A program made the translations under genes and the position numbers. A stretch of 64,000 nt of DNA from Sphingomonas sp. PsM26. GTDB taxonomy: Bacteria > Pseudomonadota > Alphaproteobacteria > Sphingomonadales > Sphingomonadaceae. The stretch lies in NCBI GenBank assembly GCA_030433805.1, contig JARUXA010000001.1, positions 1 to 64,000 on the forward strand, read 5' to 3'. A model generated the notes under the pieces. It was not told the origin of the DNA and searched no databases. It worked only from the letters and a program-made list of their open reading frames with translations. Each line of letters starts with the position of its first letter. Within the stretch, counting starts at the first letter, position 1. Positions 9,534 to 18,147 of the stretch are shown here, piece by piece.

Positions 9534-10331
9534 ATGGCGCACACGCAATCCCCAGGCCCGACGCTCGCGTTCGAAGCCGTTTCCAAACGCTATCCCGGCG
9601 GGACCGTCGCGGTCGAGCAGGTCTCGGTCGAGATCGCGGGCGGGAGCTTCGTGGCGCTGGTCGGGAGTTCGGGATCGGGCAAATCGACGCTGCTCAAGAT
9701 GATCAACCGGCTGATCGAACCAAGCGAAGGTTGCACACGCATCGCCGGCGCCGACGTTGCCGCCGAGCCCGCCCCGATGCTGCGCCGCAAGATCGGTTAT
9801 GTCTTTCAGAACATTGGTCTATTCCCGCACATGACGGTCGCCGAGAATATCGCGATCGGGGTGCGGCTGGCGGGCGGCAAGCACGATGGCGCGCGCGTTG
9901 GGGAATTGCTCGATCTGGTCGATCTGCCGCGGGACTTTGCCACCCGTTTGCCCGATGCGCTGTCGGGCGGGCAACGCCAACGCGTCGGCGTCGCGCGCGC
10001 ACTCGCGACCGCGCCGGGGTTGATGCTGATGGACGAACCGTTCGGCGCGCTCGATCCGGTGACGCGCGATCAATTGGGGCACGCAATCCGTGCGTTACAT
10101 GATCGGCTCGAGCTGACCACGATCATGGTGACGCATGACATGGCGGAGGCGCTGATCCTCGCGGACCGCGTGCTGGTGATGGACGCCGGGCGGATCGTCG
10201 CGGACGAAACACCGCGCGGGCTGCTCGGTGGCGCGGGTGGGCCGGTGGCGCAGGCGCTGGTCGCGGTGCCGCGCGATCAGGCGGCGCGGATGCGCACGCT
10301 TGCCGCCGAACCCGCCGGAAACGCAGCATGA
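9534..10331 (+). CDS. ABC importer ATP-binding protein, quaternary-amine/osmoprotectant type
   Basis: Energises import of a small quaternary amine such as glycine betaine, choline or ergothioneine (family inference; substrate not shown). I start at ATG 9534 (MAHTQSPGPTLAFEAVSKRY). Walker A is GSSGSGKS, signature LSGGQRQRVGVARALA, Walker B LMLMDEPFGALDP. About 265 residues. There is no obvious C-terminal CBS pair, unlike OpuCA/ProV, so osmotic gating by CBS domains is not expected. The ATGA overlap with the next gene shows a two-gene operon. Confidence 0.9.
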   Translation: MAHTQSPGPTLAFEAVSKRYPGGTVAVEQVSVEIAGGSFVALVGSSGSGKSTLLKMINRLIEPSEGCTRIAGADVAAEPAPMLRRKIGYVFQNIGLFPHMTVAENIAIGVRLAGGKHDGARVGELLDLVDLPRDFATRLPDALSGGQRQRVGVARALATAPGLMLMDEPFGALDPVTRDQLGHAIRALHDRLELTTIMVTHDMAEALILADRVLVMDAGRIVADETPRGLLGGAGGPVAQALVAVPRDQAARMRTLAAEPAGNAA

Positions 10332-11869
10332 ATGGCCCGTTTTTCGACGCGATGACGCGCGTTCCCGACCTGCTTTCAGCGCATTTGCTGCTGTCTGCAG
10401 CCGCTTTGACGCTGGGATTGATGATCAGCCTGCCGCTCGCGATCTGGTCGGGGCGGTCGCCGCGGGTCGCGCGCGTCACGCTCGGGGTGGCGAGCCTCGT
10501 CCAGACGATCCCGAGCCTCGCGCTGCTCGCGCTCTTCTATCCGCTGCTGCTGTTCGTGTCGGGGCTGGTCGGCGGGGGCATCCCGGCGCTGGGATTCCTG
10601 CCGTCGCTGCTCGCGCTGTCGCTGTATGCGGTGCTGCCGATCCTGCGCAACGGCGTGACCGGGCTGGCGGGGATCGACCCGGCGGTGATTGAGGCGGCGG
10701 ACGGGGTCGGGATGACGCCGTGGCAGAAGCTGCGGCTGGTCGAGGCTCCACTGGTCGCGCCGGTGCTGATGGCGGGAATCCGCACCGCGGCGGTGTGGAC
10801 GATCGGCGCGGCGACGCTGTCGACCACGGTGGGCCAGCCGAGCCTCGGCGACATGATCTTCGCGGGGTTGCAGACGCAGAACTGGGCGCTGGTGCTGGCG
10901 GGGTGTTTCAGCGCGGCGGCGCTGGCGCTGGCGGTGGATGCGTTGCTCGGGCTGATCGAGCGGTCGATCGCGCGGCGCAAGCGCGGGGTCGCGCTCGGCG
11001 CGGGCGGGGTGCTGATCGCGGGCGTATTGCTTGCGCTCGCGCCGTTGTGGCCGTCGGGCGGGAGCGTCATCACGATCGGCGCGAAGAACTTTTCCGAGCA
11101 ATATATCCTGGCGCGGCTGATCGGCGATCGGCTGGAGCAGGCGGGCTATACGGTGCGCTATCGCGACGGGCTTGGGTCGGCGGTGATCTACGGCGCGGTC
11201 GGCACGGGGGCGATCGACATTTACGTCGATTATGCGGGCACGATCTGGGCGAACGAGATGAAGCGCCGCGACGTACCCCCGCGCGCGGCGATGGTCGCGG
11301 CGATCGGCGCATGGAGCGCCAAGACGTCGGGCGTGAAACTGCTCGGCTCGCTCGGGTTCGAGAACGCCTATGCCTTTGCGATGAAGGGCGATGCGGCGCG
11401 CAAGCTGGGGGTGGCGTCGCTCGACGATCTCGTCCGCGCGGGGCCGCAGCTCAAGTTCGGCTCGGACCTCGAGTTTCTCGAACGCCCCGAATGGGTCGCG
11501 ATCCAGCGCGCCTATCCGATCCGTTTCGCCAGCGCGCGCGCGTATAACCCGACCTTCATGTACCGCGCGCTGGAGAGCGGGCAGGCGGATGTGATCTCGG
11601 CGTTCTCGTCCGATGGACGGATCGCGGCGCAGCATCTGACCGTGCTGAGCGATCCGCGCGGGGCGATCCCGGGGTATGATGCGATCGTGCTGGTAGGGAA
11701 GGCGCATGCGCGTGACGCGAAGTTTCTGGCGGCGGTGCAGCCGTTGATCGGGCGCGTGTCGGTCGAGGCGATGCGCGCGGCGAATTACCGGGTGGACCGG
11801 GACGATGCGAAGGAATCGCCCGAGGCGGCGGCGCGGTGGCTGGGGCGGAAGATCGGGGTGGTGCGGTGA
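10328..11869 (+). CDS. ABC importer permease fused to substrate-binding protein (OpuC/EgtU-like)
   Basis: One polypeptide of 513 residues carries the membrane permease (about 1-220, with six hydrophobic segments and the EAA-type loop AADGVGMTPWQKLRLVEAPL) and then a periplasmic binding domain (about 235-513). The latter starts ITIGAKNFSEQYILARLIG, the hallmark of OpuAC/OpuCC-type binders of quaternary amines. The same fused design is known for the ergothioneine transporter EgtU and some choline/betaine systems. Overlap ATGA with the ATPase gene. No other subunit is needed, so the pair is a complete importer. The substrate could be glycine betaine, choline, carnitine or ergothioneine. Confidence 0.88.
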   Translation: MNGPFFDAMTRVPDLLSAHLLLSAAALTLGLMISLPLAIWSGRSPRVARVTLGVASLVQTIPSLALLALFYPLLLFVSGLVGGGIPALGFLPSLLALSLYAVLPILRNGVTGLAGIDPAVIEAADGVGMTPWQKLRLVEAPLVAPVLMAGIRTAAVWTIGAATLSTTVGQPSLGDMIFAGLQTQNWALVLAGCFSAAALALAVDALLGLIERSIARRKRGVALGAGGVLIAGVLLALAPLWPSGGSVITIGAKNFSEQYILARLIGDRLEQAGYTVRYRDGLGSAVIYGAVGTGAIDIYVDYAGTIWANEMKRRDVPPRAAMVAAIGAWSAKTSGVKLLGSLGFENAYAFAMKGDAARKLGVASLDDLVRAGPQLKFGSDLEFLERPEWVAIQRAYPIRFASARAYNPTFMYRALESGQADVISAFSSDGRIAAQHLTVLSDPRGAIPGYDAIVLVGKAHARDAKFLAAVQPLIGRVSVEAMRAANYRVDRDDAKESPEAAARWLGRKIGVVR

Positions 11870-11945
11870 TTGGCTGACGGTGGGTGCGGGTGCGGGTACC
11901 TTCCTCGGTCACCTCACCGATAGCTTACGGAATATGAGCGCACTG

Positions 11946-12097
11946 CTCCCCTCCCTGCAAGGGAGGGGCTGGGGGTGGGTGGCTCTCCCGGGCGCGGGGC
12001 GGCGGTTTAAGGCGTGTCGGGCGCGCCGCGCGTTTCGGACGGGAGGACGCCGCCGCTGGCCGACCCACCCCCGACCCCTCCCTTCCAGGGAGGGGAG
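11946..12097. repeat. 35-bp imperfect inverted repeat (family 1)
   Basis: Left arm 11946-11980 (CTCCCCTCCCTGCAAGGGAG then GGGCTGGGGGTGGGT) and right arm 12063-12097 are reverse complements with about three mismatches, separated by 82 bases. The CCCCTCC...GGAGGGG palindrome and adjacent GGGGTGGG match the repeats inside prmC. It lies between the importer operon and convergent ubiG and could act as a bidirectional terminator. Confidence 0.85.
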
Positions 12098-12116
12098 CAG
12101 AAGGGGGAAGCCCCCC

Positions 12117-12857
12117 TCAATCCCGAACTGCGGTCACGAAGTAATCGAGGCTGGTGTCGTCGCTCAGTACGAAGCCCTTCGCCACCGAGAAAGCCAGCCC
12201 GCGCACGTCGATGACGCGGAGGCCCGCCGCCTCGACCAGTGGCGTCAGCTCGTCGGGTGTGAGGAACTTGTTCCAGTCGTGCGTGCCGCGCGGGATCGTT
12301 CCGCTGCCCTCGGCGAAAGTGATCAGCGCGAGGCGCGACAACGCGGTGCGGTTGGGGGTCGACAGCACGAGCAGCCCGCCCGGCGCAAGCGCGCGCGCGA
12401 GGCCCGCGACGAAGCCTGCCGGATCGGTGACATGCTCGATCACCTCCAGGCTGGTGACGAGATCATAGGTCGCGTCGGCGAGATCCTCGACGCTCCCGGT
12501 ACGATAGTCGATCGAAAGCCCCGACGCCGCCGCATGGATCTGTGCCGCCGCGATATTCTCCGCCGCCGCGTCGAGCCCGGTGACGTCCGCCCCCAGCCGC
12601 GCGAGCGGTTCGCACAGCAGCCCCGCGCCGCACCCGACATCGAGCGCGCGCTTGCCCGCCAAAGGCGTGAAGCCCGTCTCGTCGCCATGCCAATGCGCGT
12701 CGATCTGCGTGCGGAGATACCCCAGCCGCACCGGATTGAGCCGGTGGAGCATCGCGGACGAGCCATTGGGATCCCACCATTCGGCGGCCATCGTGCCGAA
12801 GTGTTTGGCCTCGGCCGGGTCGATAGTGGTTACAGACGTTACGGTTGCGCTATCCAT
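12117..12857 (-). CDS. ubiG: Bifunctional ubiquinone O-methyltransferase UbiG
   Basis: SAM-dependent enzyme performing both O-methylations of ubiquinone synthesis (2-polyprenyl-6-hydroxyphenol and 3-demethylubiquinol). 246 residues. Landmarks: DPAEAKHFGTMAAEWWDPNG at the N-terminus, the family HRLNPVRLGYLR segment, SAM motif LDVGCGAGLL, and HDWNKFLTPDEL near the C-terminus. The start at 12857 is divergent from lysC with a 54-base gap. COQ9, another ubiquinone factor, is at 48.9 kb. Confidence 0.97.
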   Translation of the reverse strand: MDSATVTSVTTIDPAEAKHFGTMAAEWWDPNGSSAMLHRLNPVRLGYLRTQIDAHWHGDETGFTPLAGKRALDVGCGAGLLCEPLARLGADVTGLDAAAENIAAAQIHAAASGLSIDYRTGSVEDLADATYDLVTSLEVIEHVTDPAGFVAGLARALAPGGLLVLSTPNRTALSRLALITFAEGSGTIPRGTHDWNKFLTPDELTPLVEAAGLRVIDVRGLAFSVAKGFVLSDDTSLDYFVTAVRD

Positions 12858-12911
12858 GTCCGCTTCCTATCAGGACGGCCCCCGCACCCCAAGGACTTCG
12901 TGACCCAGATC

Positions 12912-14171
12912 ATGGCGCGTATCGTGATGAAATTCGGCGGCACCTCGATGGCCGGAATCGAACGGATCCGTTCGGTCGCCGCGCGGGTGAAACGCGAAGT
13001 CGCAGCCGGCAATCAGGTCGCAGTGGTCGTTTCGGCGATGGCGGGCGAGACCGACCGGCTCGTCGGCTTCTGCCGCGAGGCGTCGTCGCTCTACGATCCC
13101 AAGGAATATGACGTCGTCGTCTCGGCGGGCGAGCAGATCACCTCCGGGCTGCTTGCGATCGCGTTGCAGGCGGCGGGCGTTCCCGCGCGAAGCTGGCTCG
13201 GCTGGCAATTGCCGATCGCGACGTCCGATGCGCATGCCTCCGCGCGGATCGAGAACATCGACATGGCCGCGCTCGACGCGAGCCTTGCGGCGGGCGAGGT
13301 CGCGGTGATCCCGGGGTTCCAGGGCGTCGACGACGATGGCCGCGTCACCACGCTCGGGCGCGGTGGCTCCGATACGTCGGCGGTCGCGATGGCGGCGGCG
13401 ATGAAGGCGGACCGCTGCGACATCTACACCGACGTCGATGGCGTCTACACGACCGACCCACGGATCGTGCCGCGCGCACGGAAACTGAAGAAGGTCACCT
13501 ATGAGGAGATGCTGGAACTCGCCAGCGTCGGCGCGAAGGTGTTGCAGACCCGCTCGGTCGGTCTTGCGATGAAGGAAGGCGTGCGCGTCCAGGTGCTGTC
13601 GTCCTTCACTGGTGAGGACGCGCCGATGGCGGATACATTACCCGGCACGATGATCGTGGGCGAAGAGGAGATCGACGATATGGAAAGCCAGCTCATCACC
13701 GGCATCGCGCACGACAAGAACGAAGCCAAGATCACGCTGATCGCGGTGCCGGACAAGCCCGGCGCGGTGGCGGCGATCTTCGCGCCGCTCGCGGCGGCCA
13801 ACATCAACGTCGACATGATCATCCAGAATATCGCGCATGCCGCGCGCTCGACCGACGTGACCTTCACGGTCCCCGCCGCCGACTTGGCGCGCTCGATCGA
13901 GGTGCTCAACCAGGGGCGCGGCGAAATCGGCTTCGGTGAGCTGGTGCATGACACGCGCGTCGCCAAGATCTCGGTCGTTGGCGTGGGGATGCGCAGCCAT
14001 GCGGGTGTCGCCTCGACGATGTTCTCGACGCTCGGCGAGCGCGGGATCAATATCCAGGCGATCTCGACCAGCGAGATCAAGGTCTCGGTGCTGATCGAGG
14101 AGGATTATACCGAACTCGCCGTGCGCGTGCTGCACACGGCGTACGGACTCGACGCTGAGGATGCCGCCTGA
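12912..14171 (+). CDS. lysC: Aspartate kinase
   Basis: First step of the aspartate pathway to lysine, threonine, methionine and diaminopimelate: ATP-dependent phosphorylation of aspartate. 419 residues from ATG 12912; a GTG four codons upstream (12900) is a possible alternative. KFGGTS lies at 7-12 and GRGGSDTSAVA in the kinase domain. Two C-terminal ACT regulatory regions begin near TLIAVPDKPGAVAAIF and KISVVGVGMRSHAGV, typical of lysine/threonine-feedback-regulated enzymes. Divergent from ubiG; it converges on the unknown gene at 14186 with only 14 bases between. Confidence 0.97.
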   Translation: MARIVMKFGGTSMAGIERIRSVAARVKREVAAGNQVAVVVSAMAGETDRLVGFCREASSLYDPKEYDVVVSAGEQITSGLLAIALQAAGVPARSWLGWQLPIATSDAHASARIENIDMAALDASLAAGEVAVIPGFQGVDDDGRVTTLGRGGSDTSAVAMAAAMKADRCDIYTDVDGVYTTDPRIVPRARKLKKVTYEEMLELASVGAKVLQTRSVGLAMKEGVRVQVLSSFTGEDAPMADTLPGTMIVGEEEIDDMESQLITGIAHDKNEAKITLIAVPDKPGAVAAIFAPLAAANINVDMIIQNIAHAARSTDVTFTVPAADLARSIEVLNQGRGEIGFGELVHDTRVAKISVVGVGMRSHAGVASTMFSTLGERGINIQAISTSEIKVSVLIEEDYTELAVRVLHTAYGLDAEDAA

Positions 14172-14185
14172 AGACGCGTGCAGGC

Positions 14186-14884
14186 TCATGTCGTCGTCAG
14201 CGTTCCCGTGCCGGTGGAGTCGAAGGTCAGGAGATATGCGTCGCCAAGCGGCATCGTCCACGCCTTCTGGCTGCTGGTAACGGGGTCGCCGATCTTCTGC
14301 GTGCCGCTGGACTGAGCAAGTACGTAGCCGCCTGCCTTGACCAATAGGGTGGCATTGGGGCTGGTGGGCACGGCGTAGGCAAAGAAGACGAGGCTGGTAC
14401 CAAGCCCGAAACCGACGGTGACGGCATATTGCGTCCCGTCATAGACCGGCATCGTCCAGCCGGCGCTGTCGTGCGTGACGGTGATCGACGGGGTCAGCGC
14501 AAGGCTGAACGCGTCGGCATCGCTGGAATACGCGTAGGCCGCGGTGTTCGCCGCGATGTCACCCGTCTTGTAGGCGGCGGCGAACCACCACAGCGGTAGA
14601 TCCCGGTTGAAATCGATGTAGACCTTGGTGTCGACGGTTTGCAGCGCCGCGACCATCTGCTGCCCCGAAGGCGGGATGGGGCTCGCGGCGGCGAAGGTTG
14701 CGACGAGCGGAATCGCATAGTCCACCTCCGCAACGATCTCGACGGTGGTATCCGACGTTCCGCCAGTAGCCGTGACGGTCAACGTCGCGGTTACTGGCGG
14801 AAAGCGGCGGCGGGCATCTGCCCGGTCGGCCGGCGTGATGGCGAACGGCTGGCCCATCGTATCTGCGCCAGCCGCCGTGACCAT
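14186..14884 (-). CDS. Hypothetical protein, beta-rich, second of an unrecognised pair
   Basis: I do not recognise this protein. 232 residues from ATG 14884, with an AGGCGGC-like ribosome site; the frame opens further upstream to 14929 but overlaps the neighbour. There is no signal peptide or clear membrane segment. Sequence is rich in Thr, Ala, Val, Ser and Tyr, with alternating beta patterns such as TATLTVTATGG, TVEIVAEVDY and YAVTVGFGLGTSLVFFAYAV, suggesting a beta-sandwich. It follows the other unknown gene by 10 bases, so the two are probably one operon. Codon and amino-acid use differ from neighbours (more Asn/Thr/Ser), hinting at transfer. Confidence 0.6.
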   Translation of the reverse strand: MVTAAGADTMGQPFAITPADRADARRRFPPVTATLTVTATGGTSDTTVEIVAEVDYAIPLVATFAAASPIPPSGQQMVAALQTVDTKVYIDFNRDLPLWWFAAAYKTGDIAANTAAYAYSSDADAFSLALTPSITVTHDSAGWTMPVYDGTQYAVTVGFGLGTSLVFFAYAVPTSPNATLLVKAGGYVLAQSSGTQKIGDPVTSSQKAWTMPLGDAYLLTFDSTGTGTLTTT

Positions 14885-14894
14885 CGCGCGCCGC

Positions 14895-15935
14895 CTATGC
14901 TTTCTGCGAATGGAAGATCGCGTTTGCACCCGCTACGACGATATCTTTGATCGCTTGCGCGGACTGCGCTCCGTTATAGGTGAAATTGACGGTGGTTGCG
15001 CCAGCGGTACTGCTGGTGATGTTGAAGGTAACGCCGCTCATCGTGAAATAGACGAATCCTGCGGCAAGCGCCGTCAGCACCGTGATCGTGCCGCTGAGGA
15101 TTATATCTTCCGCGGCAGCGAGATCCGCGCTCGAACCGGACCATTTCACAGCCGTGACTTGGTCCTGCTGGACTGATCCGTCGGACAGATAGGCTACGGC
15201 GGTGAGTTCGCGAACGCGCGCTGACGTGAGCAGCGACAGGTCGTCGAGCAGCGCGACGCTGGTCGGCTTACCGGGGGTGACGCGCCAAGTTCCGTTGTTG
15301 AGCAGCGTCACCGTCGCTGCAAAGTTGCTGAACGACGACGGGACGGAGAGTTGCGCAGCATCGTTGCTGACCTGCGTCCAGTCGGCCAGCGTCGATTCAC
15401 CGTAGGTCCCGGCACTGACATAGAATTTCAGTTGCGGGGTAAGCGTACGGCTTTGATTTGGCGTCGGCGACCATGTCATACCGATGAACCCGGCCATCGT
15501 CTGAATACCGAACGACTGGCTCGCATACCAATTCAGTGCTTCGTTGCTGGCCTGATCGAAGGGGTTGGTCGATATCTTGATCGTATTTGCGGGGGAAGAC
15601 GCTGCGTCCAGCGTCAGCTTGGGGCCCTTGTTGGGCGGCACGTTGGCATAAACGGCATCCCAGGTCTGGGTCAGGTCGCTGTTCTGCGAGATCGACGAAT
15701 TGATCTGTACGTTCAGCCCGACCGCGTTGTTGCTGGCACCCGCTGCGACGACATATTGCACCGGTACGGTGAAGGAGTTGGTCGAGGGATCGTTCGGGTC
15801 GATGTCCAGTGACACGCTGGAATTCGCGTAGACGTTCGGGTCGCCGGCCAGTTCCTGCGGCGGGGTCAGAAACAACCAGAAATTCTGTTCGGTATTCATC
15901 TGGTTGACCAGGTAGATTGTATAGTTCGTTGTCAT
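14895..15935 (-). CDS. Hypothetical protein, Asn/Ser/Thr-rich, first of an unrecognised pair
   Basis: I do not recognise this protein. 346 residues from ATG 15935 (MTTNYTIYLVNQMNTEQNFW), chosen because GGAGG sits six bases upstream; upstream in-frame sequence looks non-coding. No signal peptide. Rich in Asn, Ser, Thr and Gln with many short beta-like strands (SFTVPVQYVVAAG, AVGLNVQINSS). A hydrophobic beta stretch lies near the C-terminus (ITVLTALAAGFVYFTMSGV). Composition is unlike typical cytoplasmic sphingomonad enzymes and resembles surface, tail or carbohydrate-binding proteins, but no motif supports a function. It is transcribed toward lysC with its partner 10 bases downstream. Confidence 0.65.
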   Translation of the reverse strand: MTTNYTIYLVNQMNTEQNFWLFLTPPQELAGDPNVYANSSVSLDIDPNDPSTNSFTVPVQYVVAAGASNNAVGLNVQINSSISQNSDLTQTWDAVYANVPPNKGPKLTLDAASSPANTIKISTNPFDQASNEALNWYASQSFGIQTMAGFIGMTWSPTPNQSRTLTPQLKFYVSAGTYGESTLADWTQVSNDAAQLSVPSSFSNFAATVTLLNNGTWRVTPGKPTSVALLDDLSLLTSARVRELTAVAYLSDGSVQQDQVTAVKWSGSSADLAAAEDIILSGTITVLTALAAGFVYFTMSGVTFNITSSTAGATTVNFTYNGAQSAQAIKDIVVAGANAIFHSQKA

Positions 15936-16247
15936 GGAATCCTCCGAGATGTTGGAAGACGCGGAACTGGCCGTCGCCCGCACGGACTGTGCGGACAGTG
16001 TCGCATCGTGCGGATTGCACGATGACGGCATGCGATCGTTGTGACCCAGGATCGGGATAGGTGGTGATGCCCGTAGGGGCGATCCCGGCGAGAAGGGGGA
16101 CGCGACAAACGGTTCGAGGCTGCGCGAAATCCGTGACGCCATCTTATCGGCTTTACGCCCGCGCGCCCGGTCAAGCGTGACCGAAACGACCCGATCGCCC
16201 CGGCGTGGCGCAGGGCTTTGCGCCGTTCCGGCGGCAATTCCCGCCGC
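15936..16247. other. Intergenic region without a gene
   Basis: 312 bases between the unknown pair and the small secreted protein. I see no coding pattern. A GTGCGG...CGCAC-like motif recurs near 15985-16020. The promoter of the unknown pair should lie at the left end. Nothing else is supported. Confidence 0.5.
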
Positions 16248-16649
16248 TCACTCCGAGTCGGGGTCGACGACCTTGGTGGCGAGCCGGGACAGCAGCGTGA
16301 CCGGATCGCGCCCGCCGCCGTACCCGTATTTGCGCGCTTCGTGCTTGGCGCATTTGCGCTGGCCGGCGAAGAGTCCGCACGGTGTGGGGGGCGTGAGCGC
16401 GCCCATGCCCGTGCCCTGGTCGCTGCGGCTGGGTTCGCCCGAGTGATCGACCGGCAAGGGCAGGCGGAAGCGGTCGCGCCGTCCGCCGCAGACCAGGATA
16501 TCGTCGGATTGCGTTGCCGATCCGCAGTGCGGGGCGGTTGCGGGCGTGGCGCGTGCAAGATCGAACTCGGTCGCCGGCAGATTCGAGGCCGGAAGGGCCT
16601 GCGCCAGCACCATCAGCATCACCAGCGCCATTCCACCGTCTCCCCGCAT
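16248..16649 (-). CDS. Small secreted hypothetical protein
   Basis: Up to 133 residues. The N-terminus MALVMLMVLAQALPASNLPA looks like a signal peptide; the true start may be the inner ATG at 16631. The segment SDDILVCGGRRDRFRLPLP matches a motif common in small exported sphingomonad proteins (D-x-I-V-V-C-G-R-R then R-x-R-L/I-P). The second half has a CGLFAGQRKCAKHEARKYG segment with conserved-looking cysteines. Function unknown. Same strand as the downstream unknown pair but 312 bases away. Confidence 0.65.
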   Translation of the reverse strand: MRGDGGMALVMLMVLAQALPASNLPATEFDLARATPATAPHCGSATQSDDILVCGGRRDRFRLPLPVDHSGEPSRSDQGTGMGALTPPTPCGLFAGQRKCAKHEARKYGYGGGRDPVTLLSRLATKVVDPDSE

Positions 16650-16734
16650 GCATCCTGTCGGGGCAAGACGGCGAAAAGACGGCGGAATGTTTTCTCGTCA
16701 TTGCAGCAAACCGACGGCGGGGACGTGGTCAGCC

Positions 16735-17592
16735 CTACCGCTTGGCGGTGAACGGTCGCGCCGCGATCCCCGACCAGTCCTGATCCGCCATTCCGTCCTC
16801 GACCGCGTCCGCCATCCGGGTGCGGATCGCATCGAGTACCGGAAGCGTGACGTTCGCCGCGTCCGCCAGTTCGGTCGCGAGGCGCAGGTCCTTGAGCCCG
16901 AGCTTCATCCGGAAACCCGGCGTGAAATCCTCTGCCACGATCTTGGGCCCGTAATTCTGATACGCCTTCGCGCCGAACAGCGTGCCGGTCATCAGCTCGA
17001 GGAACGCGGCCTTGTCGACGCCATTGTCGCCGACCAGCGCGAACGCTTCGCCCATCGCCTCGATCGCCATGGTGATCATCATGTTGCCCGCGATCTTAGC
17101 GGCGTTGGCGCTGCTCGCGTCGGGGCCGAGCGGCCAGACCTTGCTCGAGATCGCCTCAAGCAGCGGCTGGACGCGTGCAACGGCGGACTCTTCGCCCGCG
17201 ACGACGACGTTGAGCTGCGCGGCGGCGGCGGCATCGGGGCGGCCGAAGACGGGGGCGGCGACATAGCCGATCCCGCGGCGGGCGTGGTCCGCGGCGAGTT
17301 CCTGCGCGAAGGCGACCGAGATCGTCGCGGTGACGACGTGGACGAGATCATGCTTCACGCTGTCGAGCGCGCCCGAATCGAGCAGGACGCTGCGGATCGC
17401 GGCATCGTCGGACAGCATCGTGAACACCGCTTCGCAGCGCAGCACGTCGTCGAGCGTGCCGATCGTCACGCCGGGCGCGTCCGCAGGCTTTACCGGCGAG
17501 CGGTTCCACGCGACGACGCGGTGGCCCGCCTTGACGAGATTGGCCGCCATCGGGCCACCCATCAGCCCGAGTCCGACAAAACCGATATCCAT
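16735..17592 (-). CDS. NAD(P)-dependent oxidoreductase, 3-hydroxyisobutyrate-dehydrogenase family
   Basis: Beta-hydroxyacid dehydrogenase fold, 285 residues from ATG 17592. The Rossmann motif GFVGLGLMGGPMA is at residues 4-16. The catalytic-lysine helix region reads NAAKIAGNMMITMAIEAMGEAF, and FTPGFRMKLGLKDLRLA follows near the C-terminus. The usual substrate motif DAPVSGG is replaced by AAPVFGRP, which fits the glyoxylate/succinic-semialdehyde-reductase-like or imine-reductase-like branch rather than true HIBADH. The substrate cannot be named. It follows yjbQ on the same strand after 92 bases. Confidence 0.85.
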   Translation of the reverse strand: MDIGFVGLGLMGGPMAANLVKAGHRVVAWNRSPVKPADAPGVTIGTLDDVLRCEAVFTMLSDDAAIRSVLLDSGALDSVKHDLVHVVTATISVAFAQELAADHARRGIGYVAAPVFGRPDAAAAAQLNVVVAGEESAVARVQPLLEAISSKVWPLGPDASSANAAKIAGNMMITMAIEAMGEAFALVGDNGVDKAAFLELMTGTLFGAKAYQNYGPKIVAEDFTPGFRMKLGLKDLRLATELADAANVTLPVLDAIRTRMADAVEDGMADQDWSGIAARPFTAKR

Positions 17593-17684
17593 GTTGGTGC
17601 TCCACGCAGCGAAAGAGGTCGTGGGGCCAAGCGTCCTGGACCCGCAGTCGGTTCCGTGCGGGACCACCAACGGTCCAAAGCGGG

Positions 17685-18101
17685 TTATTCCCCGATCAGA
17701 TGCACCGCGATCAGGCGCCGATGCGCGGCGCGGCGGTGTTCGAACAGATACAGCCCCTGCCACGTGCCGAAGACCGGCTCGCCGTCCGCGACCGGAATCG
17801 ACAGGCTGGTCGCGGTCAGCGCGGCGCGCAGATGCGCGGGCATATCGTCCGATCCTTCGTCGTCATGCTCGTAGCCCGCATTCTCGGGCGCGATCTTCGC
17901 GAAATAGCGTTCCACGTCGCGGCGTGCGGCGGGGGCGGCATTTTCCTGGATCAGCAGCGATGCCGAGGTGTGGCGCACGAACACGGTCAGCAGCCCGGTC
18001 GTAATCCCGGTCGCCGCCACCCAGCGGTTCACCGCGCGGGTACAGTCGTGCAAGCCCTGGCCGGGCGTATCGAAGGTGAGTTCACCAATTTCCTGTCGCA
18101 T
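17685..18101 (-). CDS. yjbQ: YjbQ family protein (UPF0047)
   Basis: 138-residue single-domain protein of the YjbQ/UPF0047 family, some members of which show weak thiamine-phosphate synthase activity. Landmarks: VFVRHTSASLLIQENA, the metal-binding HDDEGSDDMPAHLRAAL, and the C-terminal GTWQGLYLFEHR. Full length. Divergent from the nitronate monooxygenase gene with a 46-base gap that must hold both promoters. Confidence 0.92.
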   Translation of the reverse strand: MRQEIGELTFDTPGQGLHDCTRAVNRWVAATGITTGLLTVFVRHTSASLLIQENAAPAARRDVERYFAKIAPENAGYEHDDEGSDDMPAHLRAALTATSLSIPVADGEPVFGTWQGLYLFEHRRAAHRRLIAVHLIGE

Positions 18102-18147
18102 CCGCGCGCACTTGCCCGAAACCCCCGGGGAAGGCTAGGCCACTGGC

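Noticed and set aside
10376..11707. 443-codon minus-strand ORF opposite the importer permease
   Set aside because: Antisense shadow with Arg/His/Gln-rich composition; sense gene is well supported.
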